Of a stretch of DNA of 33,379 nucleotides, positions 1 to 7,080 are shown piece after piece. The stretch's first letter is position 1. Each line of letters starts with the position of its first letter. The stretch lies in contig CAZRLN010000028.1 in assembly GCA_964601085.1 (NCBI GenBank), positions 1-33,379 of the forward strand. Direction: 5' to 3'. This stretch comes from UBA1444 sp964601085. Its GTDB lineage: Bacteria > Bacillota > Negativicutes > UBA1444. The position numbers were made by a program, and so were the translations under genes. The notes below the pieces were generated by a model. It saw only the letters and a program-made list of their open reading frames with translations. It did no database searches and was not told the origin of the DNA.

Positions 1-67
1 GAAGGGGACGGAGGACAAGAACCGCAAGGCCCTCGACCTCGGCTTCCAACTGGCGAAACAGGCGTAA
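1..67 (+). CDS. C-terminal fragment of an upstream protein
   Basis: An open frame enters from the left edge and stops with TAA at 65-67. The last residues read KGTEDKNRKALDLGFQLAKQA. The basic, helical ending with a KALDLGF-like stretch faintly recalls the C-terminus of gamma subunits of 2-oxoacid:ferredoxin oxidoreductases, but 21 residues are too few to assign a family. A small hairpin (75-80 with 86-91) follows the stop without a T-tract. Confidence 0.6.
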   Translation, partial: KGTEDKNRKALDLGFQLAKQA

Positions 68-112
68 TAAAAAGGCCGGGTATTTCCCGGCAATAGTTCA
101 TATAGTTGTCGT

Positions 113-154
113 GGACGCTCGTGCTGTCGGAAGGCGGTTGGGCGTCCTTTTTTT
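113..154 (+). terminator. Rho-independent terminator of the upstream gene
   Basis: GGACGC (113-118) pairs with GCGTCC (142-147) and is followed at once by a run of eight T. The 23-nt loop is long for a terminator, so it could also be an attenuator read before the transporter operon. It lies 46 bases after the stop of the left-edge gene. Confidence 0.6.
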
Positions 155-185
155 GTCGTTCGTCACAACTTTGTTGGTCCTGCCG

Positions 186-197
186 ACGGAATTCCGT
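186..197. promoter_or_regulatory. 12-bp perfect palindrome before the carboxylate operon
   Basis: ACGGAATTCCGT is its own reverse complement. It lies 45 bases before the proposed transporter start, in AT-rich DNA where a promoter is expected; the only nearby elements are weak (TTGGTC 174-179 and TAATAT 197-202, 17 apart). It is a candidate operator for a dimeric regulator. The regulator is unknown. Confidence 0.4.
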
Positions 198-241
198 AAT
201 ATTAAATTGAAATTTTCTGCAAATATGAAGGGGGAAAAACA

Positions 242-1639
242 ATAACAAAAGGGAAGCTGGGTCTTTGGGGAGGCATTGCGGCGCTCTTGCTGATCGCCTT
301 CGGAACTCCGGCAGTGCCCGGGTTGCCGGCGGCAGCAAAAATGGCGCTGGCTGTGGCGGTATTCGCCATCATCATCTGGGTGACCCAGGCTGTGGAAGAT
401 GCCTTGAGCGGACTTATCATCGTATTTTTATTGGCCGCGCTGAAAGCGACAACCTTGGCGGGCGCGTTTTCCGGCTACTCCAATACCGCATTATGGCTGA
501 TCGTCATCGGTTTCATCATGGCGGCGGCCATGGAGAAATCCGGGCTGTCGAAGCGAATCGCCCTGTATCTGGTCAATCTGGCCGGCGGCGACGCGAATAA
601 GATCTATTGGGCCATTGCCCTGGTCATGTTGGTCATGACATTCCTGGTCCCCTCGATTACCGCCCGGACCCTGCTGATGCTGCCGATCGTGCTGGGCATC
701 GGGCAGGCGTTCAATGCCAAGGAAGGGCAGAGCAACATCGTGAAGGCTTTGCTGTTCATTGTGGCGATGAGCGGAACGGCCATGAGCATCGGCGTACTGA
801 CCGCCCATGTGGGCAATCCGATTACCGTGGGCCTCATCCAGACGGCGACAAAACAAACGATTTCCTGGGCGGAATGGTTCCGGATCGGCGCGCCGCCGGC
901 TTTCACGCTGGCCTTTGTCTCGGTGTTGCTGATCCGTTTTCTGTGGCCGCCGGAAATCAAAAGTTTGGGCGCCGGTCACAGCTATGTGAAGGAAGAACTC
1001 GATAAACTCGGCGGGATCAAGAAAGAAGAAATCTATACACTGCTGGTGTTTTCTCTGACATTGGCCCTCTGGGCCACCGACTCCATTCACAAGATCAATG
1101 TGGCCATCGTCGGCCTGTTGTCGGTCATTTTGCTGATCTGGCCGGGAATCGGCGTCATGACCTGGAAGGAAGCCCAGACGAAAGTGCCCTGGAGCATTTT
1201 TGTCCTGTACGGCGCCGGTCTCTCCATGGGCGGCGCGCTGGTGACCTCCGGCGCGGCGAAATGGCTGGCTGGAACGATGCTGCAGCCGATCGCTGCCCTG
1301 GACCATTCCCTGCAAATCGTGCTGCTGATCTGGATCGCGACGGCCCTGCAAGTGTTCTTCACCGGCGGCGGTCCCAAGACCACGGCCCTCACGCCGATCG
1401 TGATCGCCCATGCGACGGCGATTGGCGCCAACCCGCTGGTGTTCGCCCTGGTACTCGGCATGAACATGCAGCATCAATATCTGCTGCCGGTCTCGAATAT
1501 GCCGAACGCGGTCATCAATGGGACCAACCATGTGAAGTCCAGCGAACTCATGCGCACCGGCGCCTGCGTCAGCATTCTGGCGGCGTCATTTTTCAGCGTG
1601 GTGGTGTACACCTACTGGAAATGGATCGGTGTGCTATAA
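242..1639 (+). CDS. DASS/SLC13-type anion:Na+ symporter
   Basis: Multi-pass membrane transporter of the divalent anion:sodium symporter family, which imports di- and tricarboxylates and related anions. It has about a dozen hydrophobic helices and family-typical segments such as GFIMAAAMEKSGL, HVGNPITVGLIQ and a Gly/Thr-rich GGGPKTTALTPIV loop near the C-terminus. The first ordinary start is TTG at 287, but that would cut into the first helix and has no ribosome site. An in-frame ATA at 242 lies 7 bases after AAGGGGG (228-234) and adds a sensible cytoplasmic lead (MTKGKLGLWGG), so I place the start there; it is either a rare AUA start or a base error for ATG. The gene is followed by GlcD- and GlcF-like genes, which suggests a hydroxycarboxylate such as glycolate or lactate as substrate, though the family does not fix this. 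Confidence 0.8.
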   Translation: MTKGKLGLWGGIAALLLIAFGTPAVPGLPAAAKMALAVAVFAIIIWVTQAVEDALSGLIIVFLLAALKATTLAGAFSGYSNTALWLIVIGFIMAAAMEKSGLSKRIALYLVNLAGGDANKIYWAIALVMLVMTFLVPSITARTLLMLPIVLGIGQAFNAKEGQSNIVKALLFIVAMSGTAMSIGVLTAHVGNPITVGLIQTATKQTISWAEWFRIGAPPAFTLAFVSVLLIRFLWPPEIKSLGAGHSYVKEELDKLGGIKKEEIYTLLVFSLTLALWATDSIHKINVAIVGLLSVILLIWPGIGVMTWKEAQTKVPWSIFVLYGAGLSMGGALVTSGAAKWLAGTMLQPIAALDHSLQIVLLIWIATALQVFFTGGGPKTTALTPIVIAHATAIGANPLVFALVLGMNMQHQYLLPVSNMPNAVINGTNHVKSSELMRTGACVSILAASFFSVVVYTYWKWIGVL

Positions 1640-1703
1640 TTTATAGAGATAAGACTGGTTTTTGATTACAAATCATTTCGAAAAAATGAGAGGGGTTGAG
1701 CAT

Positions 1704-3095
1704 TTGAACGTCAACGAAGCCATCATCAGGCAACTGCGGGAAATTGTCGGGAAAGAACATGTTCTGACCTCGGATCTGGACCGCTTTGGCTATTCTTACG
1801 ATTCCTCGCCGGTGCCTTTGACGCCGCCCAACAAACCGGAGGTCGTGGTTCGGCCCCGCACCGTGGAAGAAGTGTCGGCGGTCATGAAGCTCGCCTACGC
1901 CAACGAAATCTTCGTCACGCCGCGCGGCGCATCCAGCGGCCGCACCGGCGGCAGCGTCCCGCTGCAAGGCGGGATCGCTCTGACCTTGGATCGGATGACC
2001 GACATTCTGGAACTGGACGAAAAAAATATGATGGTGACCACCGAAGCCGGCGTGCGGACGATGGACCTGTATAATTTCTGCGCCCAGAAAGGGCTGTTCT
2101 ATCCGCCGGACCCGGCCAGCTGGAAATATTCCCTCATTGGCGGCAATGTCGCCGAGAACGCCGGCGGGATGCGCGCCGTCAAATACGGCGTTACTTCCAA
2201 CTATGTCATGGGCCTGGAAGTGGTTCTCGCCAATGGCGATATCATCCATACCGGCGGCAAGTCGATCAAAAATGTGACAGGTTACAATCTGACGCAGTTG
2301 CTGGTCGGTTCCGAAGGCACGCTGGGCATTGTGACCAAGGCCATTCTGCGGTTGATCCCCATGCCGGCGAAGCGCGGCGTCATGCAGGTGTTCTTCCGGT
2401 CGTTGGATGACGGCTGCTCCGCTGTCCATTCGCTGTTGCAGAAAAATATCGTGCCGTCCGCAGCGGAACTGATCGACGATGTCAGTCTGGACGCTGTGGC
2501 GCGGCAGAAAAACAAACCCTTCGATCCGGAGGCGAAAGCCTGCCTGATTCTGGAGATCGATGGACCGGACGAAGCGTCTCTCAAAACACAGTCCGATGCC
2601 ATCGGCCAGATCGTGGCCGAGCATCATGCAGTCTCGTTCCGGGTGGCGCAGTCGCAGGCGGAAACGGACGAACTGTGGGCGATTCGGCGCGGGCTTAGCT
2701 CGGCGGTCGCCGCTACTGCACCAAACCGCCTGGGCGAGGACATTTCCGTGCCTCGTGACGCTTTTCCGGAAGCTGTGCGGCGGCTCAAGGAAATTTCTCG
2801 GCGCAAAGGCCTGCCGATTGCCGTATTCGGCCATGCCGGCGACGGCAACCTTCACCCGTCGGTACTGTGCGATCTCAGCGATCCGGCGCAGGAAAAGCTC
2901 GCCCATGAAGTAGTCGGCGAGATCTTCGACGCGGCGCTGGCGGTCGGCGGAACGCTGTCCGGCGAGCACGGCATCGGCATCACCAAAAAGCCATACATTT
3001 ACAAGGCGTTGGGCGAAGCCGGCGTGGCTGCGCTGAAAGCCGTCAAGCAGGCGCTCGATCCCAAAGGCATCTTAAACCCCGGCAAGATTTGGTAG
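1704..3095 (+). CDS. glcD: FAD-linked oxidase, GlcD/D-lactate dehydrogenase type
   Basis: Flavin subunit that oxidises a 2-hydroxy acid such as glycolate or D-lactate and passes electrons to the Fe-S partner encoded next. The N-terminal half is a PCMH-type FAD domain (GRTGGSVPL, PDPASWKYSLIGGNVAENAGG, VGSEGTLGI); the C-terminal FAD-oxidase domain has GHAGDGNLHP and GEHGIGITKK near the end. About 463 residues is normal for GlcD. TTG at 1704 is chosen because AGAGGGG (1689-1695) sits 8 bases upstream and the product then begins MNVNEAIIRQL, as in the family; TTG 1662 and ATG 1686 are in frame but lack ribosome sites. The gap to the next gene is 15 bases, so the two are one transcript. Whether glycolate or D-lactate is the substrate cannot be told from sequence. 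Confidence 0.88.
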   Translation: MNVNEAIIRQLREIVGKEHVLTSDLDRFGYSYDSSPVPLTPPNKPEVVVRPRTVEEVSAVMKLAYANEIFVTPRGASSGRTGGSVPLQGGIALTLDRMTDILELDEKNMMVTTEAGVRTMDLYNFCAQKGLFYPPDPASWKYSLIGGNVAENAGGMRAVKYGVTSNYVMGLEVVLANGDIIHTGGKSIKNVTGYNLTQLLVGSEGTLGIVTKAILRLIPMPAKRGVMQVFFRSLDDGCSAVHSLLQKNIVPSAAELIDDVSLDAVARQKNKPFDPEAKACLILEIDGPDEASLKTQSDAIGQIVAEHHAVSFRVAQSQAETDELWAIRRGLSSAVAATAPNRLGEDISVPRDAFPEAVRRLKEISRRKGLPIAVFGHAGDGNLHPSVLCDLSDPAQEKLAHEVVGEIFDAALAVGGTLSGEHGIGITKKPYIYKALGEAGVAALKAVKQALDPKGILNPGKIW

Positions 3096-3110
3096 TGGAG
3101 GAACCTCCGT

Positions 3111-4328
3111 ATGAATAAATCTCAGGAAAAACTGGCGGCGGCCCGCGAACTGGTCTCCCAATGCGACCGCTGCGGTAACTGCCTCACAGTATGTCCCCTG
3201 TTCGGCAGCCGGGACATCGAATCTTCCGCGGCCCGCGGCAAGAACTCGATTCTCCGGGCCATGGCGGATGGCGGGTTGGAACCGACTCCCGAGGTCCGCG
3301 CGGCCCTCGATTTCTGCATCCTCTGCCAACGTTGCGTCGAAAACTGTCCGGCCAAGGTCAAGACCGACGAAGCGATGATCCTGGTTCGCCAATATCTCGC
3401 GGACAATGCTGGCGGTGCGTCGCTGAAATATCGGTTCGTTGGCGGGGTGATGGGCCGGCCCTGGATGATCAAGCTGGGGGCCGCGGGGTTGGCGGTGGCC
3501 CGTAAGCTGGGCCTGAATTCGCTGGCGCCGTTTGGCGCCGCTCCGGATGAATATACCCGGACACATTTTCTGACGGCTTTTGCCGGACCGGCCGCGTTGG
3601 GGACGGCGACGCCGCCGTCTGGCGCAGCGGTGACCAAAGAAAGCAAGGTTGCCTATTTTAAAGGCTGCGGTATGCAGATCCTGTTTCCGGAAGCAGCCGC
3701 CCAGACGATGAAGCTGCTGGAAAGCATCACCAAGCCGGTGACGCGCGACAATGTATGCTGCGGGCTGCCGCATCTGGCCCATGCCATGGGCCCGGATTTC
3801 CGGGAACTGGCCAAGGAAAACATCCGTCAGTTTGAAGATGTCGATCTGGTCGTCAGCGACTGCGCCAGCTGCAGCGGCACGTTGAAGCATGTCGGAACGT
3901 ATCTGGCGGATGATCCGGAATGGAAAGACCGGGCGGCGGCGTTCAGCAAGAAGGTCATGGACCTGTCCGAATATCTGGTCAAGTCCGGGTACACGCCGCG
4001 TCAAAAGAGTACAGCCAAGATCACCTATCATGATCCCTGCCATCTCTGCCGGGGCCAGGGCATCAAAAAGGAACCGCGCTCCCTGCTGGCGGCGGCGGGC
4101 GAATACAAGGAAATGAAAGATTCGGATGTGTGTTGCGGTGGTGGCGGATCCTTCTTCATGGACTATCCGGAGATCTCCGACAGCATTATCGACAAGAAAC
4201 GAAAAAATATCGAGGCGACCGGCGCGGATGTCGTGGTTACCGGCTGCCCGGGCTGTCTGATCCAGCTGAACAAGGCCGCCAAGGCGAGCGGCAAGTTCAA
4301 GGCGCTGCATATCAGCCAGGTTCTGTAA
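3111..4328 (+). CDS. glcF: Fe-S oxidoreductase subunit, GlcF/LutA type
   Basis: Electron-transfer partner of the preceding flavin oxidase. The N-terminal region has two 4Fe-4S motifs (CDRCGNCLTVCP near residue 20 and CILCQRCVENCP near residue 70). The rest carries two cysteine-rich CCG domains: YFKGCG with NVCCGLPH, then HDPCHLCRGQG with DVCCGGGG, which usually hold a further cluster. About 405 residues fits GlcF. The ribosome site GGAGG (3097-3101) is 9 bases before the ATG and sits inside a short inverted repeat GGAGGAACCTCC (3097-3108), which could partly mask it. Confidence 0.88.
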   Translation: MNKSQEKLAAARELVSQCDRCGNCLTVCPLFGSRDIESSAARGKNSILRAMADGGLEPTPEVRAALDFCILCQRCVENCPAKVKTDEAMILVRQYLADNAGGASLKYRFVGGVMGRPWMIKLGAAGLAVARKLGLNSLAPFGAAPDEYTRTHFLTAFAGPAALGTATPPSGAAVTKESKVAYFKGCGMQILFPEAAAQTMKLLESITKPVTRDNVCCGLPHLAHAMGPDFRELAKENIRQFEDVDLVVSDCASCSGTLKHVGTYLADDPEWKDRAAAFSKKVMDLSEYLVKSGYTPRQKSTAKITYHDPCHLCRGQGIKKEPRSLLAAAGEYKEMKDSDVCCGGGGSFFMDYPEISDSIIDKKRKNIEATGADVVVTGCPGCLIQLNKAAKASGKFKALHISQVL

Positions 4329-4335
4329 ACTTCAC

Positions 4336-4415
4336 GCCGGACCTTCGCATTTTGCCCCCAAGCATGTATAATAAGCATGGGTTGGCGGCAGGCATGCAGG
4401 TCCGGTGATTTTTTT
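4336..4415 (+). terminator. Terminator with a promoter-like element in its loop
   Basis: CCGGACCT (4337-4344) pairs perfectly with AGGTCCGG (4398-4405), extended by one wobble and one further pair, and is followed by ATTTTTTT (4408-4415). This should end the oxidase transcript. The 53-nt loop contains TTCGCA (4344-4349) and TATAAT (4367-4372) spaced by 17, a plausible promoter for the AEC gene. CAGGCATG inside the element can also pair with CATGCCTG near 4438-4445, an alternative fold that would break the terminator stem. Confidence 0.6.
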
Positions 4416-4479
4416 CGCATTTCCGCCGCTGCCGGTACATGCCTGAAAAACGGGCGCCGCAAGACGATGGGAGTTGCCG

Positions 4480-5412
4480 ATGAATATTGCCGCTAAGTTC
4501 ACCACCCTGTTTGTTGACATGATCCTTCCCCTGGTTGTTGGCTTCATGCTGCGCCGCGCCTCCTGGAACGGCGCCTGGCTGTTCAACTGGATGATTTCGC
4601 TCGGAATCATCCTTTTGTTTCCGACAATGACCGCTTTCAGCATCTGGGGATTGAAACCGGTGTTCGAACTGATCTGGCTGCCGGCGTTCGGAGTGTTGTT
4701 GCACATTCTGCCCGGCGGCCTGGCGTTGGTCTGGGGACGGCGCAAGTATCAGAGCAGCCTGGATTACGGAAGTTATACCATTTCCGGGTTCTTGTCGAAC
4801 CATGTTACGTTGGGTTCGTTGTCCGCCTACATCCTTTACGGCGAAAAAGGCTACGCCTACACCCAGATGGCCCTGTTGTTCAACAGTCTGCTGATGTTCG
4901 GCTTCGCCTACCCGCTGGCGCAGCATTACCGGAACCAGTTCGACCACGGCAAGGGGCTGAAACTGGATGTGCGGCAAATTGTCTTCAACCGCAACCAGAT
5001 GCCGCTGGTCGGGATGATTGCGGGCGTTCTGCTGAACTGGCTGGCTGTGCCCCGACCGGCGGGTTTTTTGCCGGTGTTCGACCTGATGGTGCACTTTTCC
5101 GCCTGGACCTTCCTGGTCCCGGTCGGCTATTCCATGGATTTCGGCGAAGTCCGCCAGTACTGGCGCGACGCCTTGGACATCACCATCATCAAATGCGCGA
5201 TTACGCCGGCTCTGACCGCCGTGCTGGCCGGGTTGCTGATCCAGGATCCCGTCGCTTTCCGGACTCTGATTCTGCTGGCGGCGCAACCAACGGCCGTCAA
5301 CGCGGTGATCGCGATGAAACTGTTCGGGCTGAATCTGCATCTGTCGGTCGGCGCGTTCGTGTTGTCGACGGCGGTGTATTTGGCGCTGATTTTTCCGGCG
5401 TTCTTTCTTTAG
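4480..5412 (+). CDS. AEC-family transporter (auxin efflux carrier type)
   Basis: About 310 residues with roughly ten hydrophobic helices, the size and shape of the AEC family, which includes bacterial malate, malonate and other organic-acid permeases. The C-terminal half carries the family-like stretch AAQPTAVNAVIAMKLFG. ATG 4480 is preferred over the in-frame TTG 4474 because GGGAG (4469-4473) lies 6 bases before it. It has its own upstream leader and is probably transcribed separately from the oxidase genes. Position beside a hydroxyacid oxidase suggests an organic acid substrate, which is inference only. Confidence 0.8.
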   Translation: MNIAAKFTTLFVDMILPLVVGFMLRRASWNGAWLFNWMISLGIILLFPTMTAFSIWGLKPVFELIWLPAFGVLLHILPGGLALVWGRRKYQSSLDYGSYTISGFLSNHVTLGSLSAYILYGEKGYAYTQMALLFNSLLMFGFAYPLAQHYRNQFDHGKGLKLDVRQIVFNRNQMPLVGMIAGVLLNWLAVPRPAGFLPVFDLMVHFSAWTFLVPVGYSMDFGEVRQYWRDALDITIIKCAITPALTAVLAGLLIQDPVAFRTLILLAAQPTAVNAVIAMKLFGLNLHLSVGAFVLSTAVYLALIFPAFFL

Positions 5413-5438
5413 CTCTACGAGGATTCACTGCCGGATTA

Positions 5439-5467
5439 TTGATATTTGGAAGGTAAAACTGTTTAAC
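5439..5467 (+). promoter_or_regulatory. Candidate promoter for the HD-GYP gene
   Basis: TTGATA (5439-5444) and TTTAAC (5462-5467) are separated by 17 bases, matching 5/6 and 4/6 of the sigma-A consensus. They lie in the AT-rich gap between the AEC stop and the HD-GYP start. Confidence 0.4.
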
Positions 5468-5475
5468 TGTCGAAT

Positions 5476-5510
5476 TTTCATTAAATATGTAGCAGTTTTT
5501 ATTAATGAAA
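5476..5510. promoter_or_regulatory. 9-bp inverted repeat upstream of the HD-GYP gene
   Basis: TTTCATTAA (5476-5484) and TTAATGAAA (5502-5510) are perfect inverted repeats with a 17-nt centre. They lie just downstream of the candidate promoter and 40 bases before the start, so they could be an operator or a stem in the mRNA leader. The stem is all A/T apart from one G-C pair and would be weak as RNA. Confidence 0.4.
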
Positions 5511-5549
5511 TGAATCCTCTGATTGCAACGCAAAAAGGAGCAATGGACA

Positions 5550-6602
5550 GTGCGTATCGTAGATTTGGATGAACTGACGGCAGAGATGGAGCTGGCCCGG
5601 GAAGTGATGGATCCGGACACGGGGAGGATTCTGCTGGGCTCGGGAGCGACCGGACTCGGACACTATGCGGAACGGTTGCGGGGCATCGGGATTCACTATC
5701 TCTACGTTAAGGATGCGGTTGCCGCTGACATCGAGATCCCGCCGACAATCGCCGCCGAGATCCGACAGAGCGCGGAACAGGCGTTGGACAAGATCTATGA
5801 AAAGTGCGAACTGGACATGCGCCCTGATTTCCAAGAGGTCCGGCGGACCGTGAAGAATCTGATTCGTGAAACGCTGGCCAACCGCGAGATTTTAGTGAAT
5901 ATGTATGAATTGCAGTGCAGTGGCGGCGATTTTTTGAGTCATTCCGTCAATGTTGCTTTTTTGTCACTATTGGTCGGAACTCATCTGGATTATGACAACG
6001 ACAAAATGAACAAGCTGGGTCTGGGCGCCTTGTTGCATGACATTGGTGTGGCCGGCATGCCGCGCTCTTTGCTGACGAACCGCAAAGGCTTTTCGATGGA
6101 GGAAAAGCTGCTGTACGAACAGCACCCGGTTATCGGCTACTATCGGGTCAAGGACAACTGGGAAGTATCGCCATTGTCGCGCGGCATCATTCTTTGCCAT
6201 CATGAACGCTCGGACGGTTCGGGATATCCCCGGCAGCTGCTGCGGGGGGACATTCATGAATTTTCCCGCATTGTGGGCATGGTGGATTGCGTTGAGGAAC
6301 TGTCCGGCGGTCACCCTTTTTCGCAGCGGCTGAAGATCCAGGAGGCGGTGGAGATCCTGAACGGCAAAGCGGACGACTGGTTCGACCGGAACCTGAGCAG
6401 GGTTTTCATCAGTTGCATCCCCGCCTGCCCGATTGGTGCGACGATTCGCCTGAACGACGGCCGGGCGGCGATCGTTGTGGCCCAGAACAAGGGGTTTCCG
6501 ACGCGGCCGGTGGTGCGGATATTTGAAGACGCCGCCGGCAACCGGGTGACGCCGGGGCTGGAAGTGAATTTGCTCGAGGCGAATCATCTGGTGATTGTTT
6601 AG
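5550..6602 (+). CDS. HD-GYP domain protein (c-di-GMP phosphodiesterase family)
   Basis: Cytosolic protein of about 350 residues. An uncharacterised N-terminal segment of ~125 residues is followed by an HD-GYP domain: first His in SHSVNVAF (~131), HDIG (~163), then HHERSDGSGYP (~217), so the metal-binding His/Asp set and the GYP are present. The family hydrolyses cyclic di-GMP. Two usually conserved spots differ: the lysine after HDIG is Val, and the RPYR segment reads HPFSQ, so activity is not assured. A ~70-residue extension follows the domain. GTG 5550 is chosen over TTG 5523 because GGAG (5537-5540) lies 9 bases upstream. No sensor or membrane segment is visible. Confidence 0.82.
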   Translation: MRIVDLDELTAEMELAREVMDPDTGRILLGSGATGLGHYAERLRGIGIHYLYVKDAVAADIEIPPTIAAEIRQSAEQALDKIYEKCELDMRPDFQEVRRTVKNLIRETLANREILVNMYELQCSGGDFLSHSVNVAFLSLLVGTHLDYDNDKMNKLGLGALLHDIGVAGMPRSLLTNRKGFSMEEKLLYEQHPVIGYYRVKDNWEVSPLSRGIILCHHERSDGSGYPRQLLRGDIHEFSRIVGMVDCVEELSGGHPFSQRLKIQEAVEILNGKADDWFDRNLSRVFISCIPACPIGATIRLNDGRAAIVVAQNKGFPTRPVVRIFEDAAGNRVTPGLEVNLLEANHLVIV

Positions 6603-6606
6603 GCAA

Positions 6607-6635
6607 TAAAAAAACCGGCGGGATTCATCCGCCGG
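6607..6635 (-). terminator. Terminator for the minus-strand NrdD-like gene
   Basis: CCGGCGG (6615-6621) pairs with CCGCCGG (6629-6635) around a 7-nt loop. The A-run at 6608-6614 becomes the T-tract when read on the minus strand, so it ends transcription from the small minus-strand gene. On the plus strand the hairpin has no T-tract but may still slow readthrough from the HD-GYP gene. Confidence 0.75.
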
Positions 6636-6680
6636 CGGGCAAAACGGCAATCAGCCAGAGAAAGGGACGCGATGGCGCGG

Positions 6681-6959
6681 TTACTGGGCGCTATGGGTGA
6701 CGCGCGAGCGACATTCGGCGGCTTTGGCGTCATTGAAGTTGTCGATGGAACTCAGGTAACCGGTAATGCGGCGAACGCGGCGGATCGGCGATTTTTCCGT
6801 CGCCTTCAAAATGACTTCTTCGCCGTCGAGCCCCAGTTCCAGATGCCCTAGTTGTTTGTTTTTGTCTTTCCAGAGTCGTTTTTCTTCCGCGACAAAGTAT
6901 TGGATTTCTTCCGGAGTCAGGACCGGATCCGCGACAACATTCACTCCGTCTATAAGCAT
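6681..6959 (-). CDS. Small protein resembling the C-terminus of anaerobic ribonucleotide reductase
   Basis: A 92-residue protein. Its C-terminal third (RRVRRITGYLSSIDNFNDAK, then a stretch ending CRSRVTH) resembles the extreme C-terminus of NrdD, the class III ribonucleotide reductase. No glycyl radical motif or catalytic domain is present, so it is not an enzyme by itself. The N-terminal half is acidic and predicted soluble. Small stand-alone proteins of this kind carry an NrdD annotation in some anaerobic Bacillota; their role is unknown to me. ATG 6959 is chosen because GGAGGT (6966-6971 on the complement) lies 6 bases upstream; an in-frame ATG pair at 6981-6986 lacks a site. It is divergent from the regulator at 7081, with a shared 121-base control region. 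Confidence 0.6.
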   Translation of the reverse strand: MLIDGVNVVADPVLTPEEIQYFVAEEKRLWKDKNKQLGHLELGLDGEEVILKATEKSPIRRVRRITGYLSSIDNFNDAKAAECRSRVTHSAQ

Positions 6960-6995
6960 GGACGCACCTCCGCCAAAATTCATCACTCTTATTTA

Positions 6996-7007
6996 ATTCT
7001 ATAGAAT
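6996..7007. promoter_or_regulatory. Palindromic operator candidate, copy 1
   Basis: ATTCTATAGAAT is a perfect 12-bp palindrome with core TTCT-AT-AGAA. It lies between the divergent NrdD-like and regulator genes and shares its TTCTNNAGAA core with the copy at 7037-7048; the centres are 41 bp apart, about four helical turns. Confidence 0.5.
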
Positions 7008-7036
7008 AATTAATATTCCTTCTAGATATAGATGTT

Positions 7037-7048
7037 TTTCTGCAGAAA
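7037..7048. promoter_or_regulatory. Palindromic operator candidate, copy 2
   Basis: TTTCTGCAGAAA is a perfect 12-bp palindrome with core TTCT-GC-AGAA, 33 bases before the regulator start. Together with the copy at 6996-7007 it could be the binding site of the regulator itself (autoregulation) or of another dimeric factor. Confidence 0.5.
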
Positions 7049-7080
7049 TGAAATAAAAAATACAACACAGGGGGTGCGCG

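Noticed and set aside
1612..1640. TATAAT at 1635-1640 as a promoter before glcD
   Set aside because: It overlaps the transporter stop codon and there is no -35 match at the right distance (the hexamer there is CTACTG). The genes are better explained as one transcript.
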